Of a stretch of DNA of 64,000 bases, positions 48,401-57,936 are shown one piece after another. Source of the stretch: Leishmania martiniquensis (lineage: Eukaryota; Euglenozoa; Kinetoplastea; Trypanosomatida; Trypanosomatidae); contig NC_090147.1 in assembly GCF_017916325.1 (NCBI RefSeq), positions 97,501 to 161,500 on the forward strand, given 5' to 3'. Each line of letters starts with the position of its first letter. Position 1 is the first letter of the stretch. The position numbers were made by a program, and so were the translations under genes. A model generated the notes under the pieces. The model saw nothing but the letters and a program-made list of their open reading frames with translations, made no database searches and was not told the origin of the DNA.

Positions 48401-50182
48401 ACACGTGCGCACGGGCGTACACTTTCTTCCCCTTTCGCCCTCGTTACGTTTTTCGTGTGGATCCATTTTTGTGTGTGCGTCTCTTCCATCTGCCGGCGCT
48501 CGCTCGCTCTCTCGCTCCCTCTCTCCTGGCACCACCACCGACTCCGCTTCGTGCTCGCTGCTCCCCCCCTCCCTCTTGACGGCGATACATTGACACAGTC
48601 AGAGAGAGAGAGACAAAAAAAGAGGAGGAGCTTCCAAAAGCCCGCGCGCACCTCCCCTCCCTCCCCTCTCCGTCCTCGGCGCACAGTCATACGACAACAG
48701 CAGTGACAACGCCCCTCAGATTTGTTTTTTTGTGTCCGTTTTTGGAGACGCACTTCTCTTCTCTCTCTCGATAAGGGAAAGAAAAAGCGCATAACGGGAT
48801 ATAAACGCGCGTGCCGTGCAGCAGGAAAGGAGGTAAAGCGGTCGACAACTCAGACGTGCTCCGCCCCCCTCCCTCCCGCGCCGCGCTGGTTGTGGCGTCT
48901 TTCGATCAGTGAAACACCGGCACGCAACGTGCCGCACAGTGCGTGCTCCACGTTGTAACGTAAGATCTGAAAGGAGAGAAGGCGGCAACTCTGTCCATTG
49001 CCCCACTTCCTCTCTCCCTCTCTCTCTTCCCCCTCCCCTTTTCTGTGTGTGTGGGTGTGGGTGTGTGGTCGGGCAGATCTGTACGCCAGCAGTGCCTCCT
49101 CCTCCTTTAAGCGTTTCTGCTCTGTTTTTTTTCCAGTCCTCCCTCCCCCTTCTCACAACCCTCTCCCCTTATTCGTGGCCCCACCACCACCACCACCACC
49201 CCCTCAACGCCCTCTTCTGCTCGTTGCGGCGTTATCCGCTCTACTCGACTGTTTCACTTCGAGGCATTCATTCGGGCGAATTGATATTTTTTTTCTCTGA
49301 TTGGGGGGCACCGACGTGCCTTCATCCTCCCACAGAAGTCAAAGTGTGTTCGTTAATACAAGTTGTGTGGCGGCTGTGTGTCTGCGTGCGTCCAGAAAGT
49401 AGGTGCGTCTCCACGCCCCCCCACCTGCCCTCGTTTCTGGCACTCTTTCAGTGTATAATATTTTTTCCTCCGTTCACAACATCTCCCGAGGAGGTGAGGG
49501 GAGGAGACAGTGGAGGGCGACGGGCACGCACGCGCACACGCCATCTTTCCTCCTCCCTCTTGGCTGTGTGCCGTCGTCTCTGTCGGCGTGCTCTCCGCCG
49601 TTCGCTGCTGCATTCTTATTTTTCTCCCTTTTTTCTCTCCCGTGCGTGTGTGCGATTGCTGTGTTGGTGCGGTTAGCGTGTCTTGACGGAGCCATTCAGC
49701 CGTGCCTCTCCCACCCCCTTTCCCTTCCCCCTTCTCCGCTTCTATCTGCAAGTTGCATTGCTGAGGTCGCCGTCTTTCCGTTTTCAGGTGTGTCTCTGTG
49801 TGTGTGTGTGTGTCTGTGTGTGGCCTCTCGCTGGGCTGTGCCTGCCGCTCTGTCTGTGCTCCGTCCAGCCGTCTTTTCCCACACAACGCACTCGCCAGGT
49901 CGAGCTTCCCTGCGCATCCCTCTCGGGCTTCAAGTTTCGGGGTGGACAGCGCTCTCACCTCCTCCTGTGTGGCTGCACTCGAACCTCCGACGTCGGGGGA
50001 CGCCTCGTTCAGTTTGCGTCGAATACGGTAAACTATTCTGCTTGGGTTTTTTATTGGTGCTCTCTCCGTGCGCGTCCACGGCGATAACCCCTCTGGCACG
50101 GACGCTCCCGTCCTCCTCCCCCCTCTGCCTCGCTGTGCTGCCTCCCTATCGGGCGTGTGCGCCTCGCATCATCTACGGCGCG
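45412..50182 (+). other. 4.8 kb spacer upstream of the PUF gene; no convincing gene
   Basis: The longest gene-free stretch. Blocks of pyrimidines (45640-45740, 45990-46050, 46500-46545, 47255-47400, 47690-47890, 48240-48295, 48995-49055, 49125-49215, 49690-49745) alternate with purine-rich blocks (45795-45830, 46150-46375, 48598-48640). T-runs, GT repeats (47440-47490, 48070-48112) and a TA run (47949-47964) also occur. Open frames of up to 255 codons read as Ser/Pro/Leu/Cys- or Arg-rich peptides. It is probably UTR of the flanking genes; an unannotated small gene or RNA cannot be excluded. Confidence 0.6.
47949..47964. repeat. TA dinucleotide run followed by T6
   Basis: Eight TA units then TTTTTTGG, within the 4.8 kb spacer. 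It resembles other TA runs in the window's spacers and is not treated as a TATA box. Confidence 0.85.
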
Positions 50183-53100
50183 ATGTTCGCTCAAGCCGAG
50201 AGTGAAGAACTGCTGCACCTGCTGTCGCAGGTGCGCCTCGTGGCGGACGAGGAGGCGCGCATCGAACAAGAGCAACGGGAGCTCCAGTATCCGCGGCATC
50301 ACCCTACGGCGGACGGTGAGCGCACGATACCGCGGTACACCTCTGCTGACGGCGCGATAGCGGGAGCACTTGGCAAGCAGATAAGCAACGGCAGCTCAGC
50401 AAGCATCGCCAGTGGCGGCGGTGGCTCTGCTGCAGGGCGCTACACCGCCTCTTCCACAGCGGCCGTCACCAGCAGCTGGGCAGTGCATGACAACGCGTGC
50501 AGCACCTTTGGCATCAACGCCGCAGCGGCAAGCAGCAGCCTCATCGTCGACTACGAGCACCGCCTCACGAGCCCGCTCGACCAACCGCCCGTGAGTCGGA
50601 CCCCAGCCACAGATGTAAAGGTTCTGCTGCATCGGTCTGGCGAGCGAGCGAGGGCCGTCGAGGAAGACTTGATCCACCGCAGCGACGGCTACAGTCTATT
50701 CCGGCACCCCAAGCAGCTCCTCTTCGCCTCCCCCTCAGCGGCGACTCAAGTCGAAACCGCACCGCAGACAACGCACGCGCGCCAGCCCACCTCCCCCACC
50801 CCTGGATTCACTGTCTACACCACAGGCGTTAGCACGGCGACCAGAGCGATGACACCGCGCCCGATGGACAATGCAACACCGATCTTAGCGGCTGCGGTGA
50901 AGCGTGGCGGTAGCGGCTACGCCAAGCGCGAAGGCGCGACGGTGGATGAGCGGGAGTTCGCGGGGGTCTTGCACATGGAAGCTGTGGTGCGGAATGAAGG
51001 TAGCAACAGAGATGGCGAGGGGGGAGTTGGCCGCGCCGGTGGTGACGACCGGCTGTCGGACGTTTGGACGCCGGCACGCACTGTGGGAGCGCCGCAGTTA
51101 GTGTTGGGTGACTCTAGTCGGTCGCTGCGTCTGCTTCACCAGCAGCAGCAGCAGTCGCATCAGCGTCCTGGCCTACACCATGCCTCGCCGTCCTCTCCCT
51201 CCTCCGCAACGGAGGCCGCTGTCGCGCAGCTGCTGCGTGTCAGCAGCAGCAGCGTGGGTGCCCTCGACAACGGCGGCCATGACGGCGCATGGCGAACGAG
51301 TGTTGAAACGGAGCTCGCCGAAATCCAGCGCAGTGGGCGGCTGCCTACGAGCGGCTCCACAGGCGCGATGGTGCACGGAACGCCGATTTCGATGGTCTCG
51401 CCGCTTCCGCCGGCGTCGACTACACCGTATCACCAGCTGCTTAGCCACCTACGGCACAGCCCGTCACAGCTGCCGGCGAGTGGGCTCGGGTCTGCCGACG
51501 CCGCCTCCACAGGCGGAGCGGCGCGCGCGAACACGCCATCGGACGGGCGGCCGCTCTCGTCTTCCTCACGCCTGGGTAGCGTAGGGCCGACATCGCTTTA
51601 CACGGCCAACATCACCAGTATACCGAGGCACTCCTCCTCCGCTGCAGCCGTCGGCGCATCAATGGAGCAGGGCTGCAGCTGCTGGCCGCGATCCAGCCTT
51701 ACCCCATCCGAGGCAGTAGCTTTGTGGGAACGACTCAGCCCGTATGAAAGGGCAGCAGCAGCAGCAGCAGCGGCAGTGAGCTCGAGCGCGGCATCCGTCG
51801 CCGCGGCCGCGGTGCTGCTCCGCACCCCAGACACGGTATCGAAGTCCGTCACTCTCTCCTCGATTGCTGCCCATCTTCACAGCGGCGCAGGGGATCTCGG
51901 CAGCCCAGACGAGCTGCCCGGCTCGCGATTGCACGTTGCGGATCCCCCTCGCACCCACGCATCCCCGCCTACGTTTACAACGGCCCCCATGTGCGTCCCC
52001 CGCCCAGCCAGCGCGGCACAACTCTTCCCACCATCGTCGTCTCATCCCAGCCCAGCCTTGACCGGCGCACGCGTCTCGTCGCAGCGCGGCTGGCACCAGG
52101 GTCACCGCAACCACCGGCAGGAGCAGTATTCGCACACGGCGCCACCTCGCACGAGTGCAACAACGCCACTGGCCCTCCCCCCACCACCACTGGCCACAGC
52201 AGCAGCGGTGGCAGACTCACACCCACCTCAGCAGCACCAGTCGCAGGCGCCCTCGATGCGCCGTCGGAGTCCAATCGATGTATCTCCATCGACCGCCGGC
52301 GCCGGCTCCGTCGCCCGCACCGCATACAATATCAACTCACCCCCCTCCTGCACTCTGCGTCCCTCACCGCATCCTCGTCCGTCCAACGGCAGTTCGCCAG
52401 CCCTTCGGCGATACACGATCGCCACCCCCAGCTGTCACACGGCGGCCGCCACAGGTGTCAACAACAATGTGAGCAGCGGCGGCAAGAAGAACAAGGGCGG
52501 AAGCCCTCTCGGCGCTGGCTGTACATCGGCCTCTGTCAGAGGAGCGTCGCGCGAGGCGCGGCCTCGTGTGCAGCTCTCGCAGACACCCCATTCGACTGGC
52601 GCTGGTGCCGCGGTGGGCGGCAGTGCCCGTTGTGCCCGCGGGTCGCAGAACGCCTCTGCACATGCCGGCGGCGGTACTGCGAGCCCGAGCTCATCGCCAT
52701 ACCACCACAACCCCAGCAGTCACCTCGGCCACCACCAGAGCAGCCCGTCAGCCTCTGCCGTCTCCACATCCGGGTCGGGGTCGTCGATGGTGTCGGCGGC
52801 CGCCGTTCAAACGCTCATCCAGCGTCTTCGAGCAGCCGCGGTGACTGTGCTGCCGGACTCGGCGTCCCATGTGCCGGGTGGCCGGCAGCTGTCGTCCAAG
52901 GCGAACGAAAGTGGAGCTGCCAGCGTCACTTCAGTGCCGGACGTTGTCTCGGCATCGATCATACTCGCCATGTCGCACGATCAGCACGGCTGCCGGCTTC
53001 TGCAGGCGGTGATCGACGCTGAGTGCAACGAGGGCGAGGCATATGACGGAGACGAGGACGATCCGGCAGCATCCGGCGATGCAGCGGTGGGTGCCGGCAG

Positions 53101-54469
53101 GTCAGAGGCGGAGCGGGACAGGAGCGCCACTCTGTCGCCACCGGCGATAGCCATGAAAGGGACGGGAGAAAAGAAGGGCAGTCGTGGCGCCAACAGCGTC
53201 AGCGAGCGCCGTCGCCGTCGTCGCGCTGACGCCTTTCAGAGCTCCATTCCTGTTCGAGTGGTGCTGCGCGCCATCGAGCCTAAGCTGGACGCCGTCATGG
53301 CTGACGGGTACGGCAACTTCCTCCTCCAAAAGGTCTTCGATGTGGCGCCGGATGCAGAGCGCCGGCGACTGCTGCTGCTGCCGTCACTGCAGCATCACTT
53401 GTGCGAAGTTGCCTGCTCCCCTCATGGCACCTTCGCGGTGCAGCGGCTTGTCGAGACGGTGCGCAACACAGAAGAGGAGCGCCTCGTGTTTCTCGCGCTG
53501 GAGCGCGACCTGCTCCGCCTGCTGACAAACGCAAACGGTGGTCATGTGCTGATGAAGGTAATGGAGTGCATTCGGCGTCAGTACATCGCCTTGACATCCG
53601 GTGCGAGCAACGCAGCAGAGCCGTCGTGCGCATCCATGGCAACGCCCTCCAGGACGACCACCACAGCATCAGGCGAGGGTGGGGCGGTGCCATCGCGCCG
53701 CCTCCTCGAGGAGCGAGTGGAAACGCTCTTTCAGGCGATTCAGCAGCATTTACTGTACGTCTGTCAGCACAAGCAGGGCTGCTGCATCGTACAAAAATGT
53801 TTGGACTTCCTCCACGCCTGTGCTGGACTGTCGCCGTCCGCGTCCGCCTCCTCTGCCGCGGCGGCACCGCTGATGGATTACTTTGAGCGCATGGCCGCAC
53901 TCCTCCTTCCCCACGTAAAGGAACTCTCGGCGCACCCGTTCGGCAACTACGTCGTGACGCGCCTCGTTGACGTCTGCTACACGCGTGGCAGCACGACCAC
54001 TATCGACGCGGTCGCGGCTGGCATGCAGGACGATTTGGTGCGCATGTGCACGAACAAATTCGCGTCGAACGTGATTGAGCACATTATGCGCCACTGCAGC
54101 GAGCGGCGCATTCGCCTCATCTGCCAATCGCTGATGATGTCCCCCACCTCTCCACCTGCGTCAGCGATGCGCGCCTCCTCTGCTACGGCAGCGGCAGCGG
54201 CGGCAAACACCGCCGTCGCTCGGCTGCCTTTGACCACCGTCGTCATGGATCCCTACGGCAACTATGTGGTGCAGACGCTGCTGACGGTCGCGCCGGTGGA
54301 CGAGCTGGTGAGCACGCACGCAGAGGGAGGCGGTATGCTGCCCGTGCTTCAGCAGCTTCTTCCGCTGCTCAGCTCCCGTAACTACGGCCGGAAACTGGAG
54401 ACGAAGACAGAGCTCGCCTTGCTGAGAGTGGAACAGCACCAACAGCAGCAACAGCAGCGTCCTCGTTGA
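50183..54469 (+). CDS. Pumilio/PUF-family RNA-binding protein
   Basis: 1428 residues from ATG 50183; the upstream open frame to 49403 is translated spacer. Residues 1 to about 900 are low-complexity (Ser, Ala, His, Pro, Gly). Eight PUF repeats follow, with recognition helices DQHGCRLLQ (Cys937), GYGNFLLQK (Asn1045), PHGTFAVQR (Thr1083), ANGGHVLMK (Gly1120), KQGCCIVQK (Cys1200), PFGNYVVTR (Asn1255), KFASNVIEH (Ser1295) and PYGNYVVQT (Asn1360). Inserts enlarge the gaps between repeats 1-2 (about 70 extra residues, acidic then basic), 4-5 (about 44) and 7-8 (about 29). The C-terminus is Gln-rich. PUF proteins bind 3'UTR motifs in the cytoplasm, often recruiting CCR4-NOT. Family assignment is certain; which of the roughly ten trypanosomatid PUFs it is cannot be told from sequence alone. 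Confidence 0.93.
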   Translation: MFAQAESEELLHLLSQVRLVADEEARIEQEQRELQYPRHHPTADGERTIPRYTSADGAIAGALGKQISNGSSASIASGGGGSAAGRYTASSTAAVTSSWAVHDNACSTFGINAAAASSSLIVDYEHRLTSPLDQPPVSRTPATDVKVLLHRSGERARAVEEDLIHRSDGYSLFRHPKQLLFASPSAATQVETAPQTTHARQPTSPTPGFTVYTTGVSTATRAMTPRPMDNATPILAAAVKRGGSGYAKREGATVDEREFAGVLHMEAVVRNEGSNRDGEGGVGRAGGDDRLSDVWTPARTVGAPQLVLGDSSRSLRLLHQQQQQSHQRPGLHHASPSSPSSATEAAVAQLLRVSSSSVGALDNGGHDGAWRTSVETELAEIQRSGRLPTSGSTGAMVHGTPISMVSPLPPASTTPYHQLLSHLRHSPSQLPASGLGSADAASTGGAARANTPSDGRPLSSSSRLGSVGPTSLYTANITSIPRHSSSAAAVGASMEQGCSCWPRSSLTPSEAVALWERLSPYERAAAAAAAAVSSSAASVAAAAVLLRTPDTVSKSVTLSSIAAHLHSGAGDLGSPDELPGSRLHVADPPRTHASPPTFTTAPMCVPRPASAAQLFPPSSSHPSPALTGARVSSQRGWHQGHRNHRQEQYSHTAPPRTSATTPLALPPPPLATAAAVADSHPPQQHQSQAPSMRRRSPIDVSPSTAGAGSVARTAYNINSPPSCTLRPSPHPRPSNGSSPALRRYTIATPSCHTAAATGVNNNVSSGGKKNKGGSPLGAGCTSASVRGASREARPRVQLSQTPHSTGAGAAVGGSARCARGSQNASAHAGGGTASPSSSPYHHNPSSHLGHHQSSPSASAVSTSGSGSSMVSAAAVQTLIQRLRAAAVTVLPDSASHVPGGRQLSSKANESGAASVTSVPDVVSASIILAMSHDQHGCRLLQAVIDAECNEGEAYDGDEDDPAASGDAAVGAGRSEAERDRSATLSPPAIAMKGTGEKKGSRGANSVSERRRRRRADAFQSSIPVRVVLRAIEPKLDAVMADGYGNFLLQKVFDVAPDAERRRLLLLPSLQHHLCEVACSPHGTFAVQRLVETVRNTEEERLVFLALERDLLRLLTNANGGHVLMKVMECIRRQYIALTSGASNAAEPSCASMATPSRTTTTASGEGGAVPSRRLLEERVETLFQAIQQHLLYVCQHKQGCCIVQKCLDFLHACAGLSPSASASSAAAAPLMDYFERMAALLLPHVKELSAHPFGNYVVTRLVDVCYTRGSTTTIDAVAAGMQDDLVRMCTNKFASNVIEHIMRHCSERRIRLICQSLMMSPTSPPASAMRASSATAAAAAANTAVARLPLTTVVMDPYGNYVVQTLLTVAPVDELVSTHAEGGGMLPVLQQLLPLLSSRNYGRKLETKTELALLRVEQHQQQQQQRPR

Positions 54470-55397
54470 TAGCCACGACGCTCCTTGGCGTATTTTTTTT
54501 TGTGGCGTCTCCCACATCCCCGTCTCTCCTCTTCCTCTCTGCTTCGATGTGCACATATATATATGTGTGTGTGTGCGTGCGCCTGTAGAGGTGCCTTATA
54601 TGTACATATATATATATCGAGGGGAACGAGAATGGGAAGGAGGAGGAGGAGGGCAATGTGCCGACCTCTTTGTTGCGCTCTACGCTTATCTGCGACTGTA
54701 TCTCTTCCGCCGGGCCGCAAGGCCTCCCACGCTCCTAAATGTTCGCCACAGCTGGCGCAAACAGAAACGGAAAAAAAAAGAAACGCGGACGCCGTTGGAC
54801 AGAAGGTGGTCGGTGAAAGAGGGAAAGAAAAGGGCATTACACCGGCCACTCACAGAGAGACACAGACACAGCATGGTGGTCGTCGTGCTGGCGCCGGCAT
54901 GCATACCTGCGCAGCTCATGTACGGCGGCACGTGGTGGTGGTGGTGGTGGAGAGAGAGGGGAGGGGCTGTTTCCTCTGTCGCCCTTCGGTGCAGCGTCGT
55001 CGTCTGGAAGGCTTGTGCGACGGTGTACCCCCTCCCTCTTCATAAAAGGGCGCACCCCTCTTCACCCCACCTCTTCATCGTCCGTGGCATGGCACCCTTC
55101 CCTTCCTCACATCTTTTCGACGCACCTCATCCCCCAATCCTTCTCCACTCGGCTCACGTTACTGCGCGTGCACACACTCACTGCCCAGACGAGATTTCTC
55201 CCCCTTTCGCGTCCTTTCCTCAACGCACAACGCACAGCCATCGCTCTCTCAGCGCGTCTGCGTTAGCAAGATCGGCATCCTCCTTCGGCCGCCGCGTCCT
55301 CTGTACCTCTGAGCCCCCCACCCCACCCCACCCTCTTCCCCTTGCTCTCTCTCCCCTCATAAATCTATCCCCCTCGCTCGTATCACGAGCGAGAGAC
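54470..55397 (+). other. Spacer between PUF and TIP30-like genes
   Basis: Contains a T8 run, the TA/TG repeat at 54554-54619, an A-rich patch (54769-54785), GGT repeats (54932-54950) and CT-rich leader sequence (55300-55378). No gene is visible. Confidence 0.7.
54554..54619. repeat. Paired TA/TG microsatellites
   Basis: ATATATATATGTGTGTGTGTG at 54554-54574, then after a 25-base gap TATATGTACATATATATATAT (54597-54617). Just downstream of the PUF stop codon. Confidence 0.85.
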
Positions 55398-56693
55398 ATG
55401 GCCTCCATGATCGTTGCGGGCGCCACTGGTGCCATCGGCCGTACAGTCGTGCAGCAGGCCATTCGGCAGCCGTCGATCAGCCGCGTGGTGGCACTGACAC
55501 GATCCGCCGACACGGATGCGTCGAACTACAAGGCCCTCTTCGGCATCATCATCGCAAGTGAGGCAGGCGGCACGGACAGCGGCGGCGAGGGCGCTAACAA
55601 GAGGAAGAAGGGCAGTGCCTCTCCAGATAAGGACGTCACCGTAACACCCGAGGAGGCTGCAAAGATCAAGCCTACGACAATGGACTGGGAAGAGTTCACG
55701 CGGCTGTGGGTGGCGAGGCACAATGGCACCGGCGCTGCCTCTAGTGACTTGAATAACGGTACCGCCGACGCTGCAGGCCCTGCCGCCGCCGATCCCATGG
55801 AGAAGTACAGGGGGATCTTTAGCGGCCACACATACGCCGCCATGTGTCTCGGCACCACCCGCAAGGACGCCGGGAGCGCCAAAAACTTCATTCGATGCGA
55901 CTACGACTACGCGCTCGCCTTCACGGAAGCGGTGCTGACGTACTCGGCGCCGGCTGGACTGTCACCAAAAGCGGCCTTTATCCACCACATCGGCGACGAG
56001 GGGGTCTCGAAGCACACGCATGTGGAGGAGGGCATGGGCAACGAGCTCAAGGAACTCGTCACCGTGAGCGACGGCGTGGCCCAGTCGTCTGGCACACTTC
56101 GCGTCTTCTGCCAGGTCAGCTCAAGCCACGCCAACAGCCGCTCATGGCTCCTGTACACGAAAACGAAAGGAATGGCCGACGAGGCCACGGTGGAGCGGGT
56201 GCACCACCACAACACGCTCACCACCGGTGCAGCGGCCCTGTCACCAGTGGTGCTCCTCCTGATTCAGCCTGGGCTGCTGGAGCGTCATAGCAAGTCTCGA
56301 CTCAACGAGAGGCTTGCCAAGCTCATCATGTCGTCTATCCCAGCCGAAACCTGCGGGGCCGCCATCGTGGCAGCGTGCAAGCACTCGCCGGCCCAGAAAA
56401 GCGGGCAGCTTGCGGTGGTCACCTCTGCGACAAAGGTGGTGAAGCAGGACGAGTCAGAAGACATGCAGGCGAAGCGAGCGGATCCTGTAGCAGCGGAGCC
56501 CAGTAAGGCATCCCTGGGCAAGCCATACGTGGTCACCAAGGCTCTGAGTACGGCTAGCATGCCGGGCAAGAGGCCGCTTTCGCACATTTATGTGGCGACG
56601 AACGACATGATCAAAGAGTTGGCGTCGCGGCTAACGGCCTCAGCGGCAGCGTCAGAGGGAAAGGGGGAAGGGGGAAAGGGGCCGAGCGAGTGA
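55398..56693 (+). CDS. HTATIP2/TIP30-like short-chain dehydrogenase (NAD(P)-binding)
   Basis: 431 residues from ATG 55398; the open frame to 54549 is spacer. The Rossmann start is MASMIVAGATGAIGR, with the dinucleotide motif GATGAIG at residues 8-14, then VVALTRS. The TIP30 hallmark AMCLGTTRKDAGS lies near residue 150 and is followed by FIRCDYDYALAFTEA. A YTKTK (Tyr253/Lys257) provides the SDR Tyr-x3-Lys pair and matches the YLQVKG region of TIP30. LIQPGLLERH corresponds to the RPGVLL segment. About 80 extra residues, basic then acidic (GANKRKK... onwards), sit between the second strand and CLGTTR, so the protein is much longer than human HTATIP2 (242). Natural substrate unknown; animal TIP30 has been linked to transcription elongation and nuclear import as well as redox. 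Confidence 0.85.
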   Translation: MASMIVAGATGAIGRTVVQQAIRQPSISRVVALTRSADTDASNYKALFGIIIASEAGGTDSGGEGANKRKKGSASPDKDVTVTPEEAAKIKPTTMDWEEFTRLWVARHNGTGAASSDLNNGTADAAGPAAADPMEKYRGIFSGHTYAAMCLGTTRKDAGSAKNFIRCDYDYALAFTEAVLTYSAPAGLSPKAAFIHHIGDEGVSKHTHVEEGMGNELKELVTVSDGVAQSSGTLRVFCQVSSSHANSRSWLLYTKTKGMADEATVERVHHHNTLTTGAAALSPVVLLLIQPGLLERHSKSRLNERLAKLIMSSIPAETCGAAIVAACKHSPAQKSGQLAVVTSATKVVKQDESEDMQAKRADPVAAEPSKASLGKPYVVTKALSTASMPGKRPLSHIYVATNDMIKELASRLTASAAASEGKGEGGKGPSE

Positions 56694-57028
56694 GTGAGTG
56701 ATATGCCCGCGTGCAGTGGCAGAGGCGCGCCCGAGAAGTATACTGCGCGCTCGTCAACGTCTCTGTCTGCCCTATTATTTTTGTTTCTCTCTCGCCTTCC
56801 TCTTCCCCCAGCCCCTCTCGCCATCTGACAGCATGCCCGTCGCCGAGCGTGCCCACTCGTGAGGAGAGCCGGTGGCGATGCCCCACCGCACACGTCCCCT
56901 CCTACCTCTGCCCCACCTCGCCCGTCGGCACGCAGCGCGGGCGCGCAGAGGATCGTGCACACATCCCTATACACACACGTCAGCGCCAAGAGTGTGATTC
57001 GCATGGCGTCTCTCTCTCTCGCCCCGTG

Positions 57029-57066
57029 CACACACACACACAGGCATACATATTATATTATATATG
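57029..57066. repeat. CA/TA-rich simple repeat, second copy of ATACATATTATATTA
   Basis: A CA run, GG, then the 15-base block (57046-57060) shared exactly with 40895-40909, extended here by TATATATG. Confidence 0.8.
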
Positions 57067-57457
57067 TTCTATGCGGGTGTGTCAATGCCTCGGCCGCCCT
57101 CCACCCTTCCCTCACCCTCAGCTTGGCTCTGTTCGTTACGTTGACACACTGCAGCGTTATCGCTGCGTGCCCCACCCCACCCACCCCTGTGAGCATCACG
57201 CCGCTTCTTTGCGCGCCCAAGCAGCGTAGTCCGGGCTGGGGCATCCCCTGTACAACCTTGCTTGTAGTTCTGTATCCTTGCTGCTAGCGAACCTCCAAAG
57301 CTGCCCTTTCTGTGTCACCCTCTTGGTGAGGGTCAGCGCGCGCACCTGTGACTTCTGCCGCACTTGCCGAGCTTCGACGCTCCCTCTCTCTCTGGCCATT
57401 TATCACTCATCGTCGCTGCTCCCAAAAGTGGTTGCGCCTCCGCCTCCCTCCACCACG

Positions 57458-57492
57458 TACACACACACACACATACATGCATACATACATAC
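57458..57492. repeat. CA/CATA microsatellite
   Basis: (CA)n followed by five CATA-type units in the spacer upstream of the nuclease gene. Confidence 0.85.
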
Positions 57493-57876
57493 AGAGAGAA
57501 AGGCGTAGCGGTGGTTGGTCGAAAATGCGATGATGTGCATACAACGGACGCGGCGCTATGCGGCCATCGTTCGCAGCGCCGGTCGCGGTGGGCATGGGTA
57601 ATCAGAGAAAAAGAAAAGGTGTGTACGGTGGCTTTGCCGCTAAGCGCACACATGCATTGATCACCACCACCACCACCCGACACCACCGCATGCACCCACC
57701 TCAACCACAGGCACACGCAAACATGACCTGGCCTCGAAACTGCCCCGCTCAACCCCGTCTCTCTCTCTTCCTCTACCGCCTCCAGCGCTGCATCACATCC
57801 TCCGACACTCACCCCGTCCGCCGCTCAGGCTTGTACGTCTGCCCACCCGCTACCCCATCTGCGCTGCAGCCCCCGA

Positions 57877-57906
57877 TTACCACCACCCCGCTTGCCTCTC
57901 CCCCAG
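57877..57906 (+). promoter_or_regulatory. Putative polypyrimidine tract and trans-splice acceptor for the nuclease gene
   Basis: ACCACCCCGCTTGCCTCTCC followed by CCAG, AG at 57905-57906, gives a 30-nt leader to ATG 57937. Two further AGs (57913-57914 and 57930-57931) would give shorter leaders. Confidence 0.55.
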
Positions 57907-57936
57907 CCCACTAGGTACCACACCCCTCCAAGAGAC

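Larger units (their letters stand above)
56694..57936 (+). other. Spacer between TIP30-like and nuclease genes
   Basis: Simple repeats at 57029-57066 (CA then TA-rich) and 57458-57492 (CA then CATA). CT-rich stretches occur at 56785-56830, 57380-57400 and 57760-57800. ATG-initiated open frames are repeat-derived. No gene is called. Confidence 0.7.

Noticed and set aside
48909..49676. 255-codon ORF upstream of PUF
   Set aside because: Same repeat-derived composition, with no conserved-looking segment.
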